NCBI GenBank assembly: GCA_029582165.1
Contig: CM055886.1
Location: 21,886,669-21,950,668, forward strand
Reading direction: 5' to 3'
DNA: 64,000 bases
Origin: Portulaca oleracea
Lineage: Eukaryota > Streptophyta > Magnoliopsida > Caryophyllales > Portulacaceae
Part shown: positions 35,144-46,425 of the stretch, piece after piece
Layout: each line of letters opens with the position of its first letter
How positions within the stretch are numbered: position 1 is the first letter of the stretch
Position numbers and translations under genes: made by a program
The notes under the pieces: model-generated
What the model was told of the DNA's origin: nothing
Databases searched by the model: none
The model's input: the letters and a program-made list of their open reading frames with translations, nothing else

Positions 35144-36583
35144 TGATAAGTACTTCTTGTATATATGAGAACTTGGTTGTTTTGATGAGAATCTGGGGAA
35201 TATCTGATATGATTATATTATTTTATGCCCGAATTTCCCATATTACGCTTGGTTTGGAGTTCGGTGAGTTTTGTAGGTAATTTGTGAAGAATCGATGTAA
35301 ACCGAGCTAAAAATCAAGTGTAGATCCAAGTTATGAGCTTAAAGGACCAAGAAGTGAGATGTTGGATCGCCCAAGGCCCAAACAATGGCCCAAAGTACTC
35401 CTAGGCCTGAAAAAGACAGTGGCACGGGTGGTGTCTGCAGTGGCACGGGTAGTGCCTATGACCAGAACGTGAAGAATTGTGTGCAGTGAAGCGACACGGG
35501 TAGTGCCTAGGGGGGCACGGTCCGTGTCACTATGAGCACGGTCCGTGTCACCCCTGGCACGGTCCGTGCCTCTCCTGTCTTTTCATTTTCGGCGGTTTTG
35601 AGTTGATATTTGCCTATATTATGCTTATTTCCGGCGGAGTTTTGAGGAGAATCATCCACCATCATCCATTTCATGCCCTAATCATATCATTCATCATCCA
35701 TATTCCATTCCGTGATTGAAGATTGAGAGAAGATTGAAGATTGAAGAGCAACTCGAACATACTTTGAAGTGGAGGAGCAAAAGTCCTCCATTGTTGATCC
35801 CTAGCAAGTTTGTTCTTCACTTGGGTTTATTTTCTCGTTCTCTCATAGATTTTCATATGCTTTCTAGAATAGATTTCAATTGCTTTGTAGTTTCAAACAT
35901 GAATAGTGAGTAGTTCTTTTTACTTTAGGGGATGAACCTTTGAAGTTGCTTGATGAATTGACTTTGTTGGATTGAATTATCATGAATTTAGTTTGTTTCA
36001 ATCTATTTGGTCTTTGAATTGAATTGTTATTGCTTTTGCTTGATCACCAATTGCATGTTAATAGGTTGTTGAATGAAGTACCGAAAGGAGAAGTTTGATT
36101 ACCCGAAAACTTAGATTGAACTAGTTAAAATTATCTAGACATAGAAGTTTTAACTAGGGTTCTTGAGATAATTAGATCTTTAACCTTGACTAAATCGAAA
36201 TAACCACGAAAGTAGGTGCTTGGTTAGTCTTGGCAATTCGCTCTAGTGGCAAAATCTCATTGCGAAGTATTCTATGCGATTATCGAACCTTGATTGTGCA
36301 AATTAATGAAATGAGAGTTCAATCCACATCGTTGATTCGTTATTTGACTTAGGTTTCATCCCCTGAACGCCTTTTTCCCTTGATTAAATCAGAAAAGTTT
36401 GTGTGAATATTCGTTTGTTTAGACTTTGATTGTGATTAGAGTTAGATTTAGTTGATTCAAAACAAAAGCCGGATCGACTTAGCGATCAACTAGGAGGCTA
36501 GTTCAGTGCGTTGAAAGGAAAAGTCCCTGTGGGAACGACCTTGATTTATGCTACAATTTCACCCGTGCACTTGCGGCCTATCA
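35144..36583 (+). repeat. 5' LTR
   Basis: 1440 bp, TG...CA ends. Near 35415-35570 it carries several CACGGGTAGTGCC and CACGGTCCGTG near-palindromes in series. Confidence 0.95.
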
Positions 36584-36589
36584 AGTTTT

Positions 36590-36607
36590 TGGCGTCGTTG
36601 CCGGGGA
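36590..36607 (+). other. primer-binding site, tRNA-Asp
   Basis: TGGCGTCGTTGCCGGGGA, six bases after the LTR. It is complementary to the 3' end of plant tRNA-Asp except for one or two changes. This primer is usual in Athila-group elements. Confidence 0.75.
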
Positions 36608-36721
36608 CTTTGTCCCTAGCCAGCCACTAAACGAATACCCTAAGGTTGCCTAAGTCTTTTATTTTCTGTTTTGATTTTCCTTGGTGTTTTTGTTTTGTCT
36701 TGCGAGGTTTACTCTACGTGC

Positions 36722-39313
36722 ATGCAAAAAGCTCCACTCTTTGAGCTTGATCCTGAAATCGAAAGAACCTTTCGCTCCAGGCGAAAGAAGCAAAAGTTAG
36801 AGCACGCCCGGAGAAGACAAGAAGAGAACTCCAAGCGAAAGAACGCCATGTCCGGTGGAGGCGGCGGTGGAGAGCCTAGAATCACGCTTGGCTCCTATGT
36901 GATGCCAAATGTCACAAATCAACCCTCCGCCATTAATCCTCCAAGAGTGGCCTCTGACGATTTCGAGCTGAGGAGTTCACTCATCAATTTAGTGAAGGCC
37001 AACCCATTCCATGGCCTCCCAAATGAAGATCCCAACCGGCACCTTCGCCTATTCAACCAAGCATGTGAGACCTTTAAGGCAAATGGTGCAACACCCGATG
37101 CAATCAAGCTGCGATTGTTTCCCTTCTCACTTGAAGGGAAGGCTTGGGAGTGGTTGGACGCTCTTCCATCAAGCTCTGTCATCACCACTTTTGACCAACT
37201 TGCTAGCCTATTCTTGGCGAAGTACTTTCCTCCTAGCAAGTTGACGAGCCTCCGGAATCAAATCTCAACATTTGTCCAAGAGCCGGATGAGTCCCTCTAT
37301 GAAGCATGGGAGAGGTTCAAGGACCTCTTACGTCAATGCCCCCACCATGGTTTAGAACCATGGGTCCCGTCTAAAGCCTTCTACAACGGGGTGGATGACA
37401 ACTTGAGGGCCAACATCTTGGCGGCGGCAGGAGGCAACATCATGTCCAAGACAGTGGCGGAACTTCAAACTTTGATTGAGGAGATGGCGATCAATAGCTA
37501 CCAGTGGTCAAAGCCCCGTTCCAAGAGGACGGGAGGTAAGTATGAAGTTGATGCTATTTTTATGTTGAATGCTAAGTTGGATGCCATGACTAAGAAGATG
37601 GATTTGTTGAATGTGAATGCTCCCCCTCCCCAACCATGTGCGTCGTGTCAATCATATGAGCATGAGACCTTGAATTGTCCTAGTGGGTTGGTTAGCAATG
37701 AATCGATCGAAGTGGTTAACTATATTGGTAACCCTTCTAATAGGCAAAACTTTGACCCTTTTTCCAATACTTACAATCCCGGTTTTAGGTTCCACCCGAA
37801 CTTTTCTTACCGGAATAATAACCAAATGGGTCAACCCCAAGGATAAAGACAACCCCAAGCACCTCCACCACAAGCTCCCCAAAAGCCTAACCTAGAGGCT
37901 ATGATACAAGCTTTGATGTTGTCTCAACAACATCATCAACAACGGCAACTTGAGCATCAACAAAGACAAGATGAGGTGATTAAGGCCTTAGCTACTAAAG
38001 TTGACCTTATGAGCACCCACACTCAAATGCTTGAGAATCAAATTGCCATTCAAGCTGGTACCTCCACTACCCTCCGAATGCTTCCCGGAAAGCCCGAACC
38101 TAACCCTAAGGAACAATGTAATGCCATTGTTTTGAGGAGTGGGACACAATATGAGGGACCTAGCGTGCCAAATGCCAAGCATGGGGGAGTTGTGGTTGAG
38201 AAAGAGGTTGAGAGGCCTAGTAAGAATGTTGTTGGTTTTCAAAGAGAGAAAGACCCTGAGAGTGAGCATTCAAAAGAGAACACCGAAACCCGACCTTCAT
38301 CTCCACCTAGAGTTTACAAACCACCGTTACCCTTTCCTCAAAGATATGCTAAGGCTAAATTTGATGCAAAATTCGGCAAGTTCTTTAATATGTTAAAGCA
38401 ATTGAATGTGAATGTGCCGTTTTTGGATGTTTTATCTCAAATGCCTTTGTATGCAAAGTTTTTGAAAGAAATCCTCTCTAAAAAGAGGAAAATTGAGGAA
38501 GTTGCTTTGACTGAAGAATGTAGTTCTGTGGTTCTTAACAAGCTTACTCCTAAGGTTAAGGACCCGGGAAGCTTTAGTATTCCATGTGGCCTAGGTATCT
38601 TAACCGTTGACCGAGCTTTGTGTGATGTGGGTTCTAGTGTAAGCTTAATGCCCTATTCTTTGTATGAACGGTTGAACCTAGGAGAGTTGAGACCAACTAC
38701 CATGTCATTGCAAATGGCGGATCGTTCTATCAAGTACCCTAAAGGTATTTTGGAGGATTTTCCCCTTAAGGTGGGTGATTGCTATATGCCGATTGATTTT
38801 GTCATCCTTGATATGGCCGAAGATTCCTGTACCCAAATCATTTTGGGGAGACCTTTTCTTGCTACCGTAGGGTGTGTCATAGATGTATAATGTGGAAAGA
38901 TGAAGTTTAGGATAGGGGAACATGAACTTGAGTTTTATTTATTCCGTGATGTTTTGCCACGTGGCGTTTCCCCTTGCTTTGGTGTTGATGTGTTTGGTGA
39001 GAAGGATAAGAATGTTGATGGTGTGATTTGTGAAAAGAAAGATGATTGTGTGCATGTAGTGGAGAGTGAAAAGCTTGAGAAATCTCGTGACCATTTTGTT
39101 GCAAATTCTTGTGGTTTATTTATTGATAAAGGCCATGAACTTGGCGATGCAAGAGTGGGAATAAAAGAAATTTTGCTCCCACCTAACATCATCAAGAACG
39201 TGCCTTATGCTATTAACAAGGGTACATTGGATGAGATTTTCAGGTTTGATGATGGAGATCCCTCCATTTTTGAAGGAGGTGATGAGTTTGACCCAGTGCC
39301 CAATTCGATTTGA
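36722..39313 (+). pseudogene. gag-protease polyprotein with two in-frame stops
   Basis: One reading frame throughout, interrupted by TAA at 37844-37846 and TAA at 38888-38890. Start chosen at ATG 36722, giving the N-terminus MQKAPLFELDPEIERTFRSR; the DPEIERT motif is typical of Athila gag. The retrotransposon gag core is at about residues 125-225 (SLEGKAWEWLDALP, LFLAKYFPPSK). A CCHC zinc knuckle CASCQSYEHETLNC lies at 37637-37678. After the first stop the protein continues with a Gln-rich stretch and a retropepsin domain with active-site DVGSS (38624) and ILGRPFLAT (38842). Beyond the second stop the frame goes on to TGA at 39311-39313. Both stops can be explained by one base change each, so the frame is otherwise well preserved. 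Confidence 0.85.
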
Positions 39314-41391
39314 AGATGTTTGGAGGTACTATGCAATGTGAAGCTCCAAAAGCCCTTGGCTATGGAGTTATGGACTATTCACCGGGTTGAGAGGTACCTT
39401 GTCCAGCTTAGGACATTAAACAAGCGCTTCTTGGGAGGCAACCCAAGCTTTTTCGATTTTATTTTATTTTTTTTTAGGATTTTCTAAAATTTTTCCTTAT
39501 TTTTCTTCTTTTTATTTTTGATTCTTCTAGATTTGTGTTTTCTTCCTTTGCTTCTCGGGTGATGTTTCGCATTGCGGACAATGCTCGGTTCAAGCATGGG
39601 GGGATTTGTGTAAACTTTTTGTGGATATGTGTGTTTTGAGTCTTTTTCTTTTGTTTTGTTTTTATTTTCTTTGTTTTCTAGATTTGCTTGTAGTTTTAAT
39701 TTCCTCTTTTCGTAGTTCGTTTTCGTTTTCTTATTTTCTTATTTTCATTTTGAGTCATGTAAAAGGTTTTTGAAAAAAAAAAGAAAAAAAAATAGAAAAA
39801 GAAAAAAAAACAAAAAGGTTTAATATAGGATTTGGCGAGATAGTTTTTCTTTTGACTTGATTTGATCCTGTATAGCCCGTTTGTGAAAGACTGTGAATTG
39901 ACATGAGTTGTGAAGCTAATTGTTATGAGAATTGTGCTAGGATAGTAAGACCGATTGCCTTTGTTTCTATTGTAAGAGTGAGTTGTGCATATGCATATCT
40001 TTTTAAACTAGGTAATGATTGTTGAGCGCTACCCGTGAGTCCACATAAGCCTAAAAGAAAAGACTAATCATTTTTATTAGTCTAATTTCCATAAGTGACT
40101 CACCATTGTGGCATCCTCCTTCATTTGCTTTGCATCTCCTTGAAATTGCTATGCGTTGTACATTGACAAGATGATAGAGGCATTAGGATTTGAACCCGCA
40201 AGCCTTGACCACCCGTTTACATCAGAATATCCTTAGTTAGCCCTTTCTTGCCTTGACTTTTTCTTTTCTTGAACCCATATTATGAGCCTTGGCCGATTAT
40301 ATATTTCCTACCCTTAAGCCATTGCTTGAAATGTGTTGAGTATGAAGTTGGGTTGATTATGGTTATTTTGGTGGTTTGGTTTGTGATGGGGATTGGTTTG
40401 AGTTGTATATATTGATTGATTCCCCAAATTATGTACATTGAAGTGGTTGGGTAGAGTTGGAACTTGCCTAGTGAGTTGTATATAAGTGTGAGTTTGTTTG
40501 TTTATGTGTATGTTTCATTCAAGAAGAAAGAAAGGAAAAAAAGAAAAGAAAAAAAAGAAAAAATATAGAAAAAGTGTGAAAAGAAAAAGAAAAAAAAATC
40601 GGAGAATTCCGGAAAAAAGAAGAAAAAGAGAATAAAGTGTTTTACATTGTGTTTCTTTTGTTTTGAGGCAAGTTTCCAATTGTTTGTGGGGTTGAATTGG
40701 ATTGATTTTAAGTGGTGAGAGTGTATGTATGTCGAATTGGTGCGAAATAATTTCAAGCTTTGGCTTTTAGCTCCACAATTCCCAAATATTTTCCACTCCT
40801 TACCTTTCACCCTAGCCCCGTTACAACCCTTGAAAGTCCTCTTGATTGCCATTGTTGCTTTGCAAATTGCGGTGGAGAGTTGAGATTCTTAGCAAGTACG
40901 TGGTTGGTTGTGACTTTGGTTTGAGTGTTTGAGCGAACTTTCAATGATTTTTTATATTTAAACACATGAGAGGAGTGTTTCCACATTCCCAGAAAGTGAG
41001 TTTGCTCTTCATTCATACCTAGTTTCATGCTTAACATGTGCCTTCTTATCTCATTCAGTGATTAAGGGTGATTGGTTGAACTTGATGAGTACCATTCTTG
41101 AATAATTTGTCTTCATTTACTTGTGTAAATTGACTTCTTCTTCACTCTTGGGTTGTACTTTAGATTAGATTGGGTTGATTGAATGTTCTATCATTGCCAT
41201 CCTGCATATTTATAATTAAATAAAAATTTTCGTTTTTGTTAATTTTTACTTTTGAGTCTTTTTACTTTTGCTTTGAGTTCTTTGAGTCTTTTTGTCCCGT
41301 TTTCTTTTATTTTCTTTTATTTTCTTTCTTTGCCTTTTCGTTTGAGTTTAGACTTGCTTAGGGACAAGCAAGGACTAAGCATGGGGAATTT
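39314..41391. other. non-coding 3' part of the retrotransposon
   Basis: No reverse transcriptase or integrase motif in any frame. It contains poly-purine and poly-T runs, an internal purine tract AAGCATGGGGGGA (39593-39605), and a second one just before the 3' LTR. Minus-strand ORFs here (40502-40852, 40807-41037) are low-complexity. Confidence 0.7.
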
Positions 41392-42829
41392 TGATAAGTA
41401 CTTCTTGTATATATGAGAACTTGGTTGTTTTGATGAGAATTTGGGGAATATCTGATTTGATTATATTATTTTATGCCCGAATTTCCCATATTACGCTTGG
41501 TTTGGAGTTCGGTGAGTTTTGTAGGTAATTTGTGAAGAATCGATGTAAACCGAGCTAAAAATCAAGTGTAGATCCAAGTTATGAGCTTAAAGGACCAAGA
41601 AGTGAGATGTTGGATCGCCCAAGGCCCAAACAATGGCCCAAAGTACTCCTAGGCACGAAAAGACGGTGCACGGGTGGTGTCTGCAGTGGCACGGGTAGTG
41701 CCTATGACCAGAACGTGAAGAATTGTGTGCAGTGAAGCGACACGGGTAGTGCCTAGGGGGGCACGGTCCGTGTCACTATGAGCACGGTCCGTGTCACCCC
41801 TGGCACGGTCCGTGCCTCTCCTGTCTTTTCATTTTCGGCGGTTTTGAGTTGATATTTGCCTATATTATGCTTATTTCCGGCGGAGTTTTGAGGAGAATCA
41901 TCCACCATCATCCATTTCATGCCCTAATCATATCATTCATCATCCATATTCCATTCCGTGATTGAAGATTGAGAGAAGATTGAAGATTGAAGAGCAACTC
42001 GAACATACTTTGAAGTGGAGGAGCAAAAGTCCTCCATTGTTGATCCCTGGCAAGTTTGTTCTTCACTTGGGTTTATTTTCTCGTTCTCTCATAGATTTTC
42101 ATATGCTTTCTAGAATAGATTTCAATTGCTTTGTAGTTTCAAACATGAATAGTGAGTAGTTCTTCTTAGTTTAGGGGATGAACCTTTGAAGTTGCTTGAT
42201 GAATTGACTTTGTTGGATTGAATTATCATGAATTTAGTTTGTTTCAATCTATTTGGTCTTTGAATTGAATTGTTATTGCTTTTGCTTGATCACCAATTGC
42301 ATGTTAATAGGTTGTTGAATGAAGTACCGAAAGGAGAAGTTTGATTACCCGAAAACCTAGATTGAACTAGTTAAAATTATCTAGACATAGAAGTTTTAAC
42401 TAGGGTTCTTGAGATAATTAGATCTTTAACCTTGACTAAATCGAAATAACCACGAAAGTAGGTGCTTGGTTAGTCTTGGCAATTCGCTCTAGTGGCAAAA
42501 TCTCATTGCGAAGTATTCTATGCGATTATCGAACCTTGATTGTGCAAATTAATGAAATGAGAGTTCAATCCACATCGTTGATTCGTTATTTGACTTAGGT
42601 TTCATCCCCTGAACGCCTTTTTCCCTTGATTAAATCAGAAAAGTTTGTGTGAATATTCGTTTGTTTAGACTTTGATTGTGATTAGAGTTAGATTTAGTTG
42701 ATTCAAAACAAAAGCCGGATCGACTTAGCGATCAACTAGGAGGCTAGTTCAATGCGTTGAAAGGAAAAGTCCCTGTGGGAACGACCTTGATTTATGCTAC
42801 AATTTCACCCGTGCACTTGCGGCCTATCA
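41392..42829 (+). repeat. 3' LTR
   Basis: 1438 bp, about 99.3% identical to the 5' LTR by my manual comparison. Differences cluster at 41654-41670; others are at about 41449, 41457, 42050, 42165-42169, 42357 and 42752. Confidence 0.95.
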
Positions 42830-42834
42830 CATCA

Positions 42835-43885
42835 CCAATGAATTCATCAATTCAAATTCGCACTTAATCATCACCCCATTTGACAAATGTGTTCCAGAAC
42901 CATTGACTATTAATAAAGAATTTTGCTTGTGTGCACTTTCACACCCCCTGCTCCAAAATGCCCTATTTTGTCTTTCAATTTTATTAGTTTTCCACTGTAT
43001 GTCACTATTAAGGACACTGACTCCCCTAACACAATGATATGAAACACAATTTAGGGATTGTTACACAAAAGAAAGAATACAACAGGTTTAGGTTGTCAGA
43101 TTTTGCAAAATAACAGCCATTGAGAAATCGGGGAGGAGAAAACAAACAACACATCAAAACATGACATACAATAATCATGCTAGCGATTCTTTCTCTGCCT
43201 TTTCTTTCTAGTTTCTACAAGAATCATGCTATTTTGTTGAATTACTTAGAATTTCAGACAGTGCTTCCTAGAATTCTTATCACATTCATACAAAATTAAC
43301 CAAAAACTTACCGAATTCTGAATTTAAACCCTAAATAAACCCTAAATCTATATATACATACTAAATTAACCAAAAACTAACAATAACATCAAATTCACAA
43401 CAACCAAATCATCACACCATAAATTAAGCAAAAATCTGAATTTAATTTACCTTTCAATTGAATGGGGGGAGTGGTTGGTTCTGGGCGAGCGAAGAACGAC
43501 ATTGGGCTGCAGTAGCGATGGTCTGCGCCGAGGGTGGTAACCACGGTGGCGGGTTGTGGTGGTCGTGGTGTTCTGAGCGGTGGTGGATGGGTTGAAGACC
43601 GAAGTAAATTCGGGGTGGTGGGTCACGAAAGAGGAGTTTATCTAGAGGCTGGAGGACGTTGTAGCGGTGGCGGGTTGTGATGCGCTGCCAGTGTCGGGGC
43701 CGGAGGACGACAGTGTGGGAGGCGGAGGACGGCAGAGCAGCGACCGGACCACTGGGCGGCGAGGCGGGACAAGGGCTAGGGTTGGGAGTATTTGGGGGAA
43801 GGACCGAATGAGTGTTTGCGTGAAGCCGTGAAGTGAGAACAAGTGATATTCACCTCTTTTCCATGTTTTTTTTTTGAATTAATCG
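42835..43885. other. CACTA interior segment with GC-rich open frame
   Basis: AT-rich to about 43440. Then a GC-rich stretch holds a 66-codon minus-strand frame (43642-43842) starting MFSLHGFTQTLIRSF and rich in Pro, Arg and Ser. It resembles the N-terminal exon of a plant gene, perhaps captured by the transposon. No known domain. Confidence 0.35.
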
Positions 43886-44081
43886 ACCGAGCGACGGACC
43901 ATCCCGTCGCAAGGTCCGTCGCAAGGTCAGTTTTTTTTTTTTTCGCTAACTCAGCCGTAATTTAACTTGGGCAGAGCGACGGATTTTTCCGTCGCAATAT
44001 GACAAGTTTTTAGTAGTAAGTGCATTATTGTCCAATATCCCTAAAATTTAGTGTATTATCGTCCAATAATTTTTTAAAAAT

Positions 44082-45002
44082 TTATAAATACATTATGATG
44101 AGACTGTTGAACAAAAATCTATACCTAGATGTCAAAATTTTGGAGGTTTTGGTATTTCTAAGCAGCCTCCAAAACTGTAATCATGAATGTTATTCTTTAA
44201 AATAAAATTAATAGCCATAATAATTTATTGTAACTAGGGGTGAAACCAAATATAGTAAAACTTGGGGGTCATAAACTAGTTTGAACTATTTATAGGGGTC
44301 ATAATATGAAAAACTAACTCAATTGTATCGAATTTATAATGTTGTACAATAAAAAGGTAGATCATGTATAAAAGTGATTCAATTCACTGGTGTCCTATCT
44401 TAGGGTAACCCTGACTCAACATATCTTTATTAGATTGGGGTACGGAGATGTCAACGTTTGATTCATGCCCAACAACACTTCCTCATTCTTGACAAGTAAC
44501 AGACGTTCCTAGACATCTAGGAATCAAACGTTGGAAAGTGGAGCCCTTGCCGCTACCCCGCCCATGATTGTAAGTTTGTAACTATTCCTTAATCCTTAAT
44601 TGAATACATTGTTTTTAATTTTTTTATTAAAATGTTAATAAAATATAAAAATCAAATTAAACATGTGTAATTTGCAATCAATAAATTAAATTTTAGTAAA
44701 AATATTTAAATTATTGTTATGTTGTATTTTAAAAACCAAAAAGGAGATTGAACCATCATTGTTATCGTAATAGTTTTTCAGTAAACATCATCTTTTTTGC
44801 AAAAAAAAAAGGAAAAACTATTTTATTAATGATTTTAAGATTGACCTATTGTATCACTAATTTATACTTATTAGGTTTATAAATAGATAAATGAGGATTC
44901 AAGATTGAACTCATCTTAGTTTAGAAATAGAATTTTAAATATGTTTGTTAAATGTGATAACAAATAAAATTTTAATTTTTTTTCCTAAAATATATATTAC
45001 TA
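44082..45002. other. intergenic, no gene seen
   Basis: AT-rich. At 44390-44570 a moderately GC-richer stretch looks like an old repeat fragment, not resolved. Confidence 0.4.
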
Positions 45003-45212
45003 CCTCCGTCCCAAAATGTTTGTCATTTGACAAAATTTTGACCGTTAATTATTTTCAAATTACAATGAGTTACGATATAAAACTACTGTCATCGTAATTT
45101 TTACTAAGGTATTTTTCTAATGGTGATAATTTCATATCGTAACTCATTATAATTTATGAGTAATCAACTATCAAAATTTAATCTAAGGACAAATATTTTG
45201 GGACGAAAGTGG
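45003..45212. mobile_element. Stowaway MITE
   Basis: 210 bp with ends CCTCCGTCCCAAAATGTTTG and, inverted, CCACTTTCGTCCCAAAATAT. TA lies on both sides (45001-45002, 45213-45214), as for Tc1/mariner-derived Stowaway elements. Confidence 0.85.
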
Positions 45213-45859
45213 TATAAAACAAGGATATTGTAATAAGTAAATATGGACTTTACTATGCTTCCTTTGCCATATTATTCGAATTAGTTTTAGTGATAACTTT
45301 CACAAATCAAAAACATAAACAATGATAGTATAATTTTCGTACAAAATTTCATTAATTTCTAATTATTACTTAAATTTATAATTATTATAATATTACTCTA
45401 AAAAAACTACATCATATGAAATTACTGAAAAGAGTTGCATACATTGCATGAGTTGGCAAATGCTAAATTGCTAATTATATACTCTCTGAGTCTAAATGTC
45501 TAATAAATATTACATGATCTTTATTATCCCCTTTTTACTAAGAATTTTTATAATATATTTATCAAAAAATATAAACATTAATTGACTCTTATAATAATGT
45601 TTCTTTGTTATAAATGTAACATAGTACTTCCTCCGTTTTTATTTAATTGTCATTTTAATTTCTGCTTCAATTAAATTTTAAAAAGTTTGACCACTATTAT
45701 GTTAACATATCCAATGTTTTATTATATGAAATTATTATCATTAAACTTCTAGCGAAAAATTACTATCATAAAAATATAATATTCTAATTTTTTGATAAAT
45801 TATGCTATAAAAATTTCTCAATCAAAAAAGAATATTGAAAATCGTGTAATATTTTATTA
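45213..45859. other. AT-rich spacer
   Basis: No gene. At about 45628 ACTTCCTCCGTTTTTATTTA looks like one end of another Stowaway element; its partner end is not evident. Confidence 0.45.
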
Positions 45860-46067
45860 CTCCCTCCGTCCCAAATTAATTGACGGAATTGTAATGTTCA
45901 CACATATTAATAAATAACTATAATAACTACCAAATCTCAATTATATTTGGTTTTTCTCTCTCCAATAAATAATATAAAATAATTAAATTAGATATTGGGA
46001 ATAGGAAAGTGACAATTGTTTTGGAACAAAATAAGTTAGTTAAAGTGTCAATTAATATGGGCTGGAG
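45860..46067. mobile_element. Stowaway MITE
   Basis: 208 bp, left end CTCCCTCCGTCCCAAATTAA, right end inverted CTCCAGCCCATATTAATTG, flanked by TA (45858-45859 and 46068-46069). It ends about 360 bases upstream of the zeta-COP start codon. Confidence 0.85.
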
Positions 46068-46425
46068 TAAACAATAGTTATGGTGAAACAAAGGGTACTT
46101 TTGTACGATAAAATGCTTAATAATCAAACTTTTAAAATTTCCCACCATTAATATGAAAATTATCACATGAACACGTGTCTCTCATGCAAAACCAAATGAC
46201 AAAATTGCCCATTCGTCTCTGTAGAAAGCCAAAAAGGAGGGAAAAGTCCCGTCGGTAGTGCCAAAACTTTGGTCCCCAAATTCCCTAGTTTCCTAGTACT
46301 GGCACAGAAGAAACAACACCCAAAACGCTTGATTGAAAGAGGGTCTCGAATATTCTTCAGGGGTTTAGGGCTTTACTTTCGTTTTCTCACCAAATAGTAA
46401 TTTCCAAGCGTAACCCTCTGCACAT

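Larger units (their letters stand above)
35144..42829 (+). mobile_element. non-autonomous Athila-like LTR retrotransposon with gag and protease only
   Basis: The two LTRs (1440 and 1438 bp) begin TGATAAGTAC and end CGGCCTATCA. The flanks are a perfect 5-bp duplication CATCA (35139-35143 and 42830-42834). A primer-binding site complementary to tRNA-Asp follows the 5' LTR, then a gag-protease frame to 39313. After that comes about 2.1 kb without any reverse transcriptase, RNase H or integrase, up to a purine run GGGGAA before the 3' LTR. The block CAAGCGCTTCTTGGGAGGC at 39421-39439 and the tRNA-Asp primer site are usual in Athila elements. The LTRs differ at about ten substitutions and two single-base gaps, so the insertion is recent. 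Such gag-only elements need pol from a relative. Confidence 0.9.
28496..44018. mobile_element. CACTA (En/Spm) element, non-autonomous, with three nested retroelements
   Basis: The ends are CACTACTAAAAACTTGTCAT and, from the right, TACTACTAAAAACTTGTCAT, so the terminal C has mutated on one side. The target duplication is AGT (28493-28495 and 44019-44021). Both subterminal regions are packed with TTGCGACGGA/TCCGTCGCAA repeats in both orientations (28517-28660 and 43886-44000), the usual transposase-binding architecture of CACTA elements. Overall length is 15,523 bp. Removing the solo LTRs at 28813-32175 and 32863-33816 and the retrotransposon at 35144-42829 leaves about 3.5 kb. No TNPD- or TNPA-like frame is visible, so it depended on another copy for movement. 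Confidence 0.88.
25928..44071. mobile_element. MULE-like element (host of a transposon nest)
   Basis: The outermost element. The left inverted end is 25928-26087. The right end is in two pieces, 28386-28495 and 44019-44071, because a CACTA element is inserted in it. Joined, the right end mirrors the left closely, for example CTAATACA and GGTATTGGACAATAATGCA, then CAGACCAATTCAGCT and TTTGAGG. The flanks TTTTAAAAAT (25918-25927 and 44072-44081) form a 10-bp duplication of low complexity. About 160-bp ends with a 9-10-bp duplication point to Mutator-like elements. Its own sequence is only about 1.4 kb once nested elements are removed, and no transposase remains. Confidence 0.75.

Noticed and set aside
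40502..41037. Minus-strand ORFs (116 and 76 codons)
   Set aside because: They come from poly-purine tracts in the non-coding 3' part of the retrotransposon; Phe-rich and without homology.
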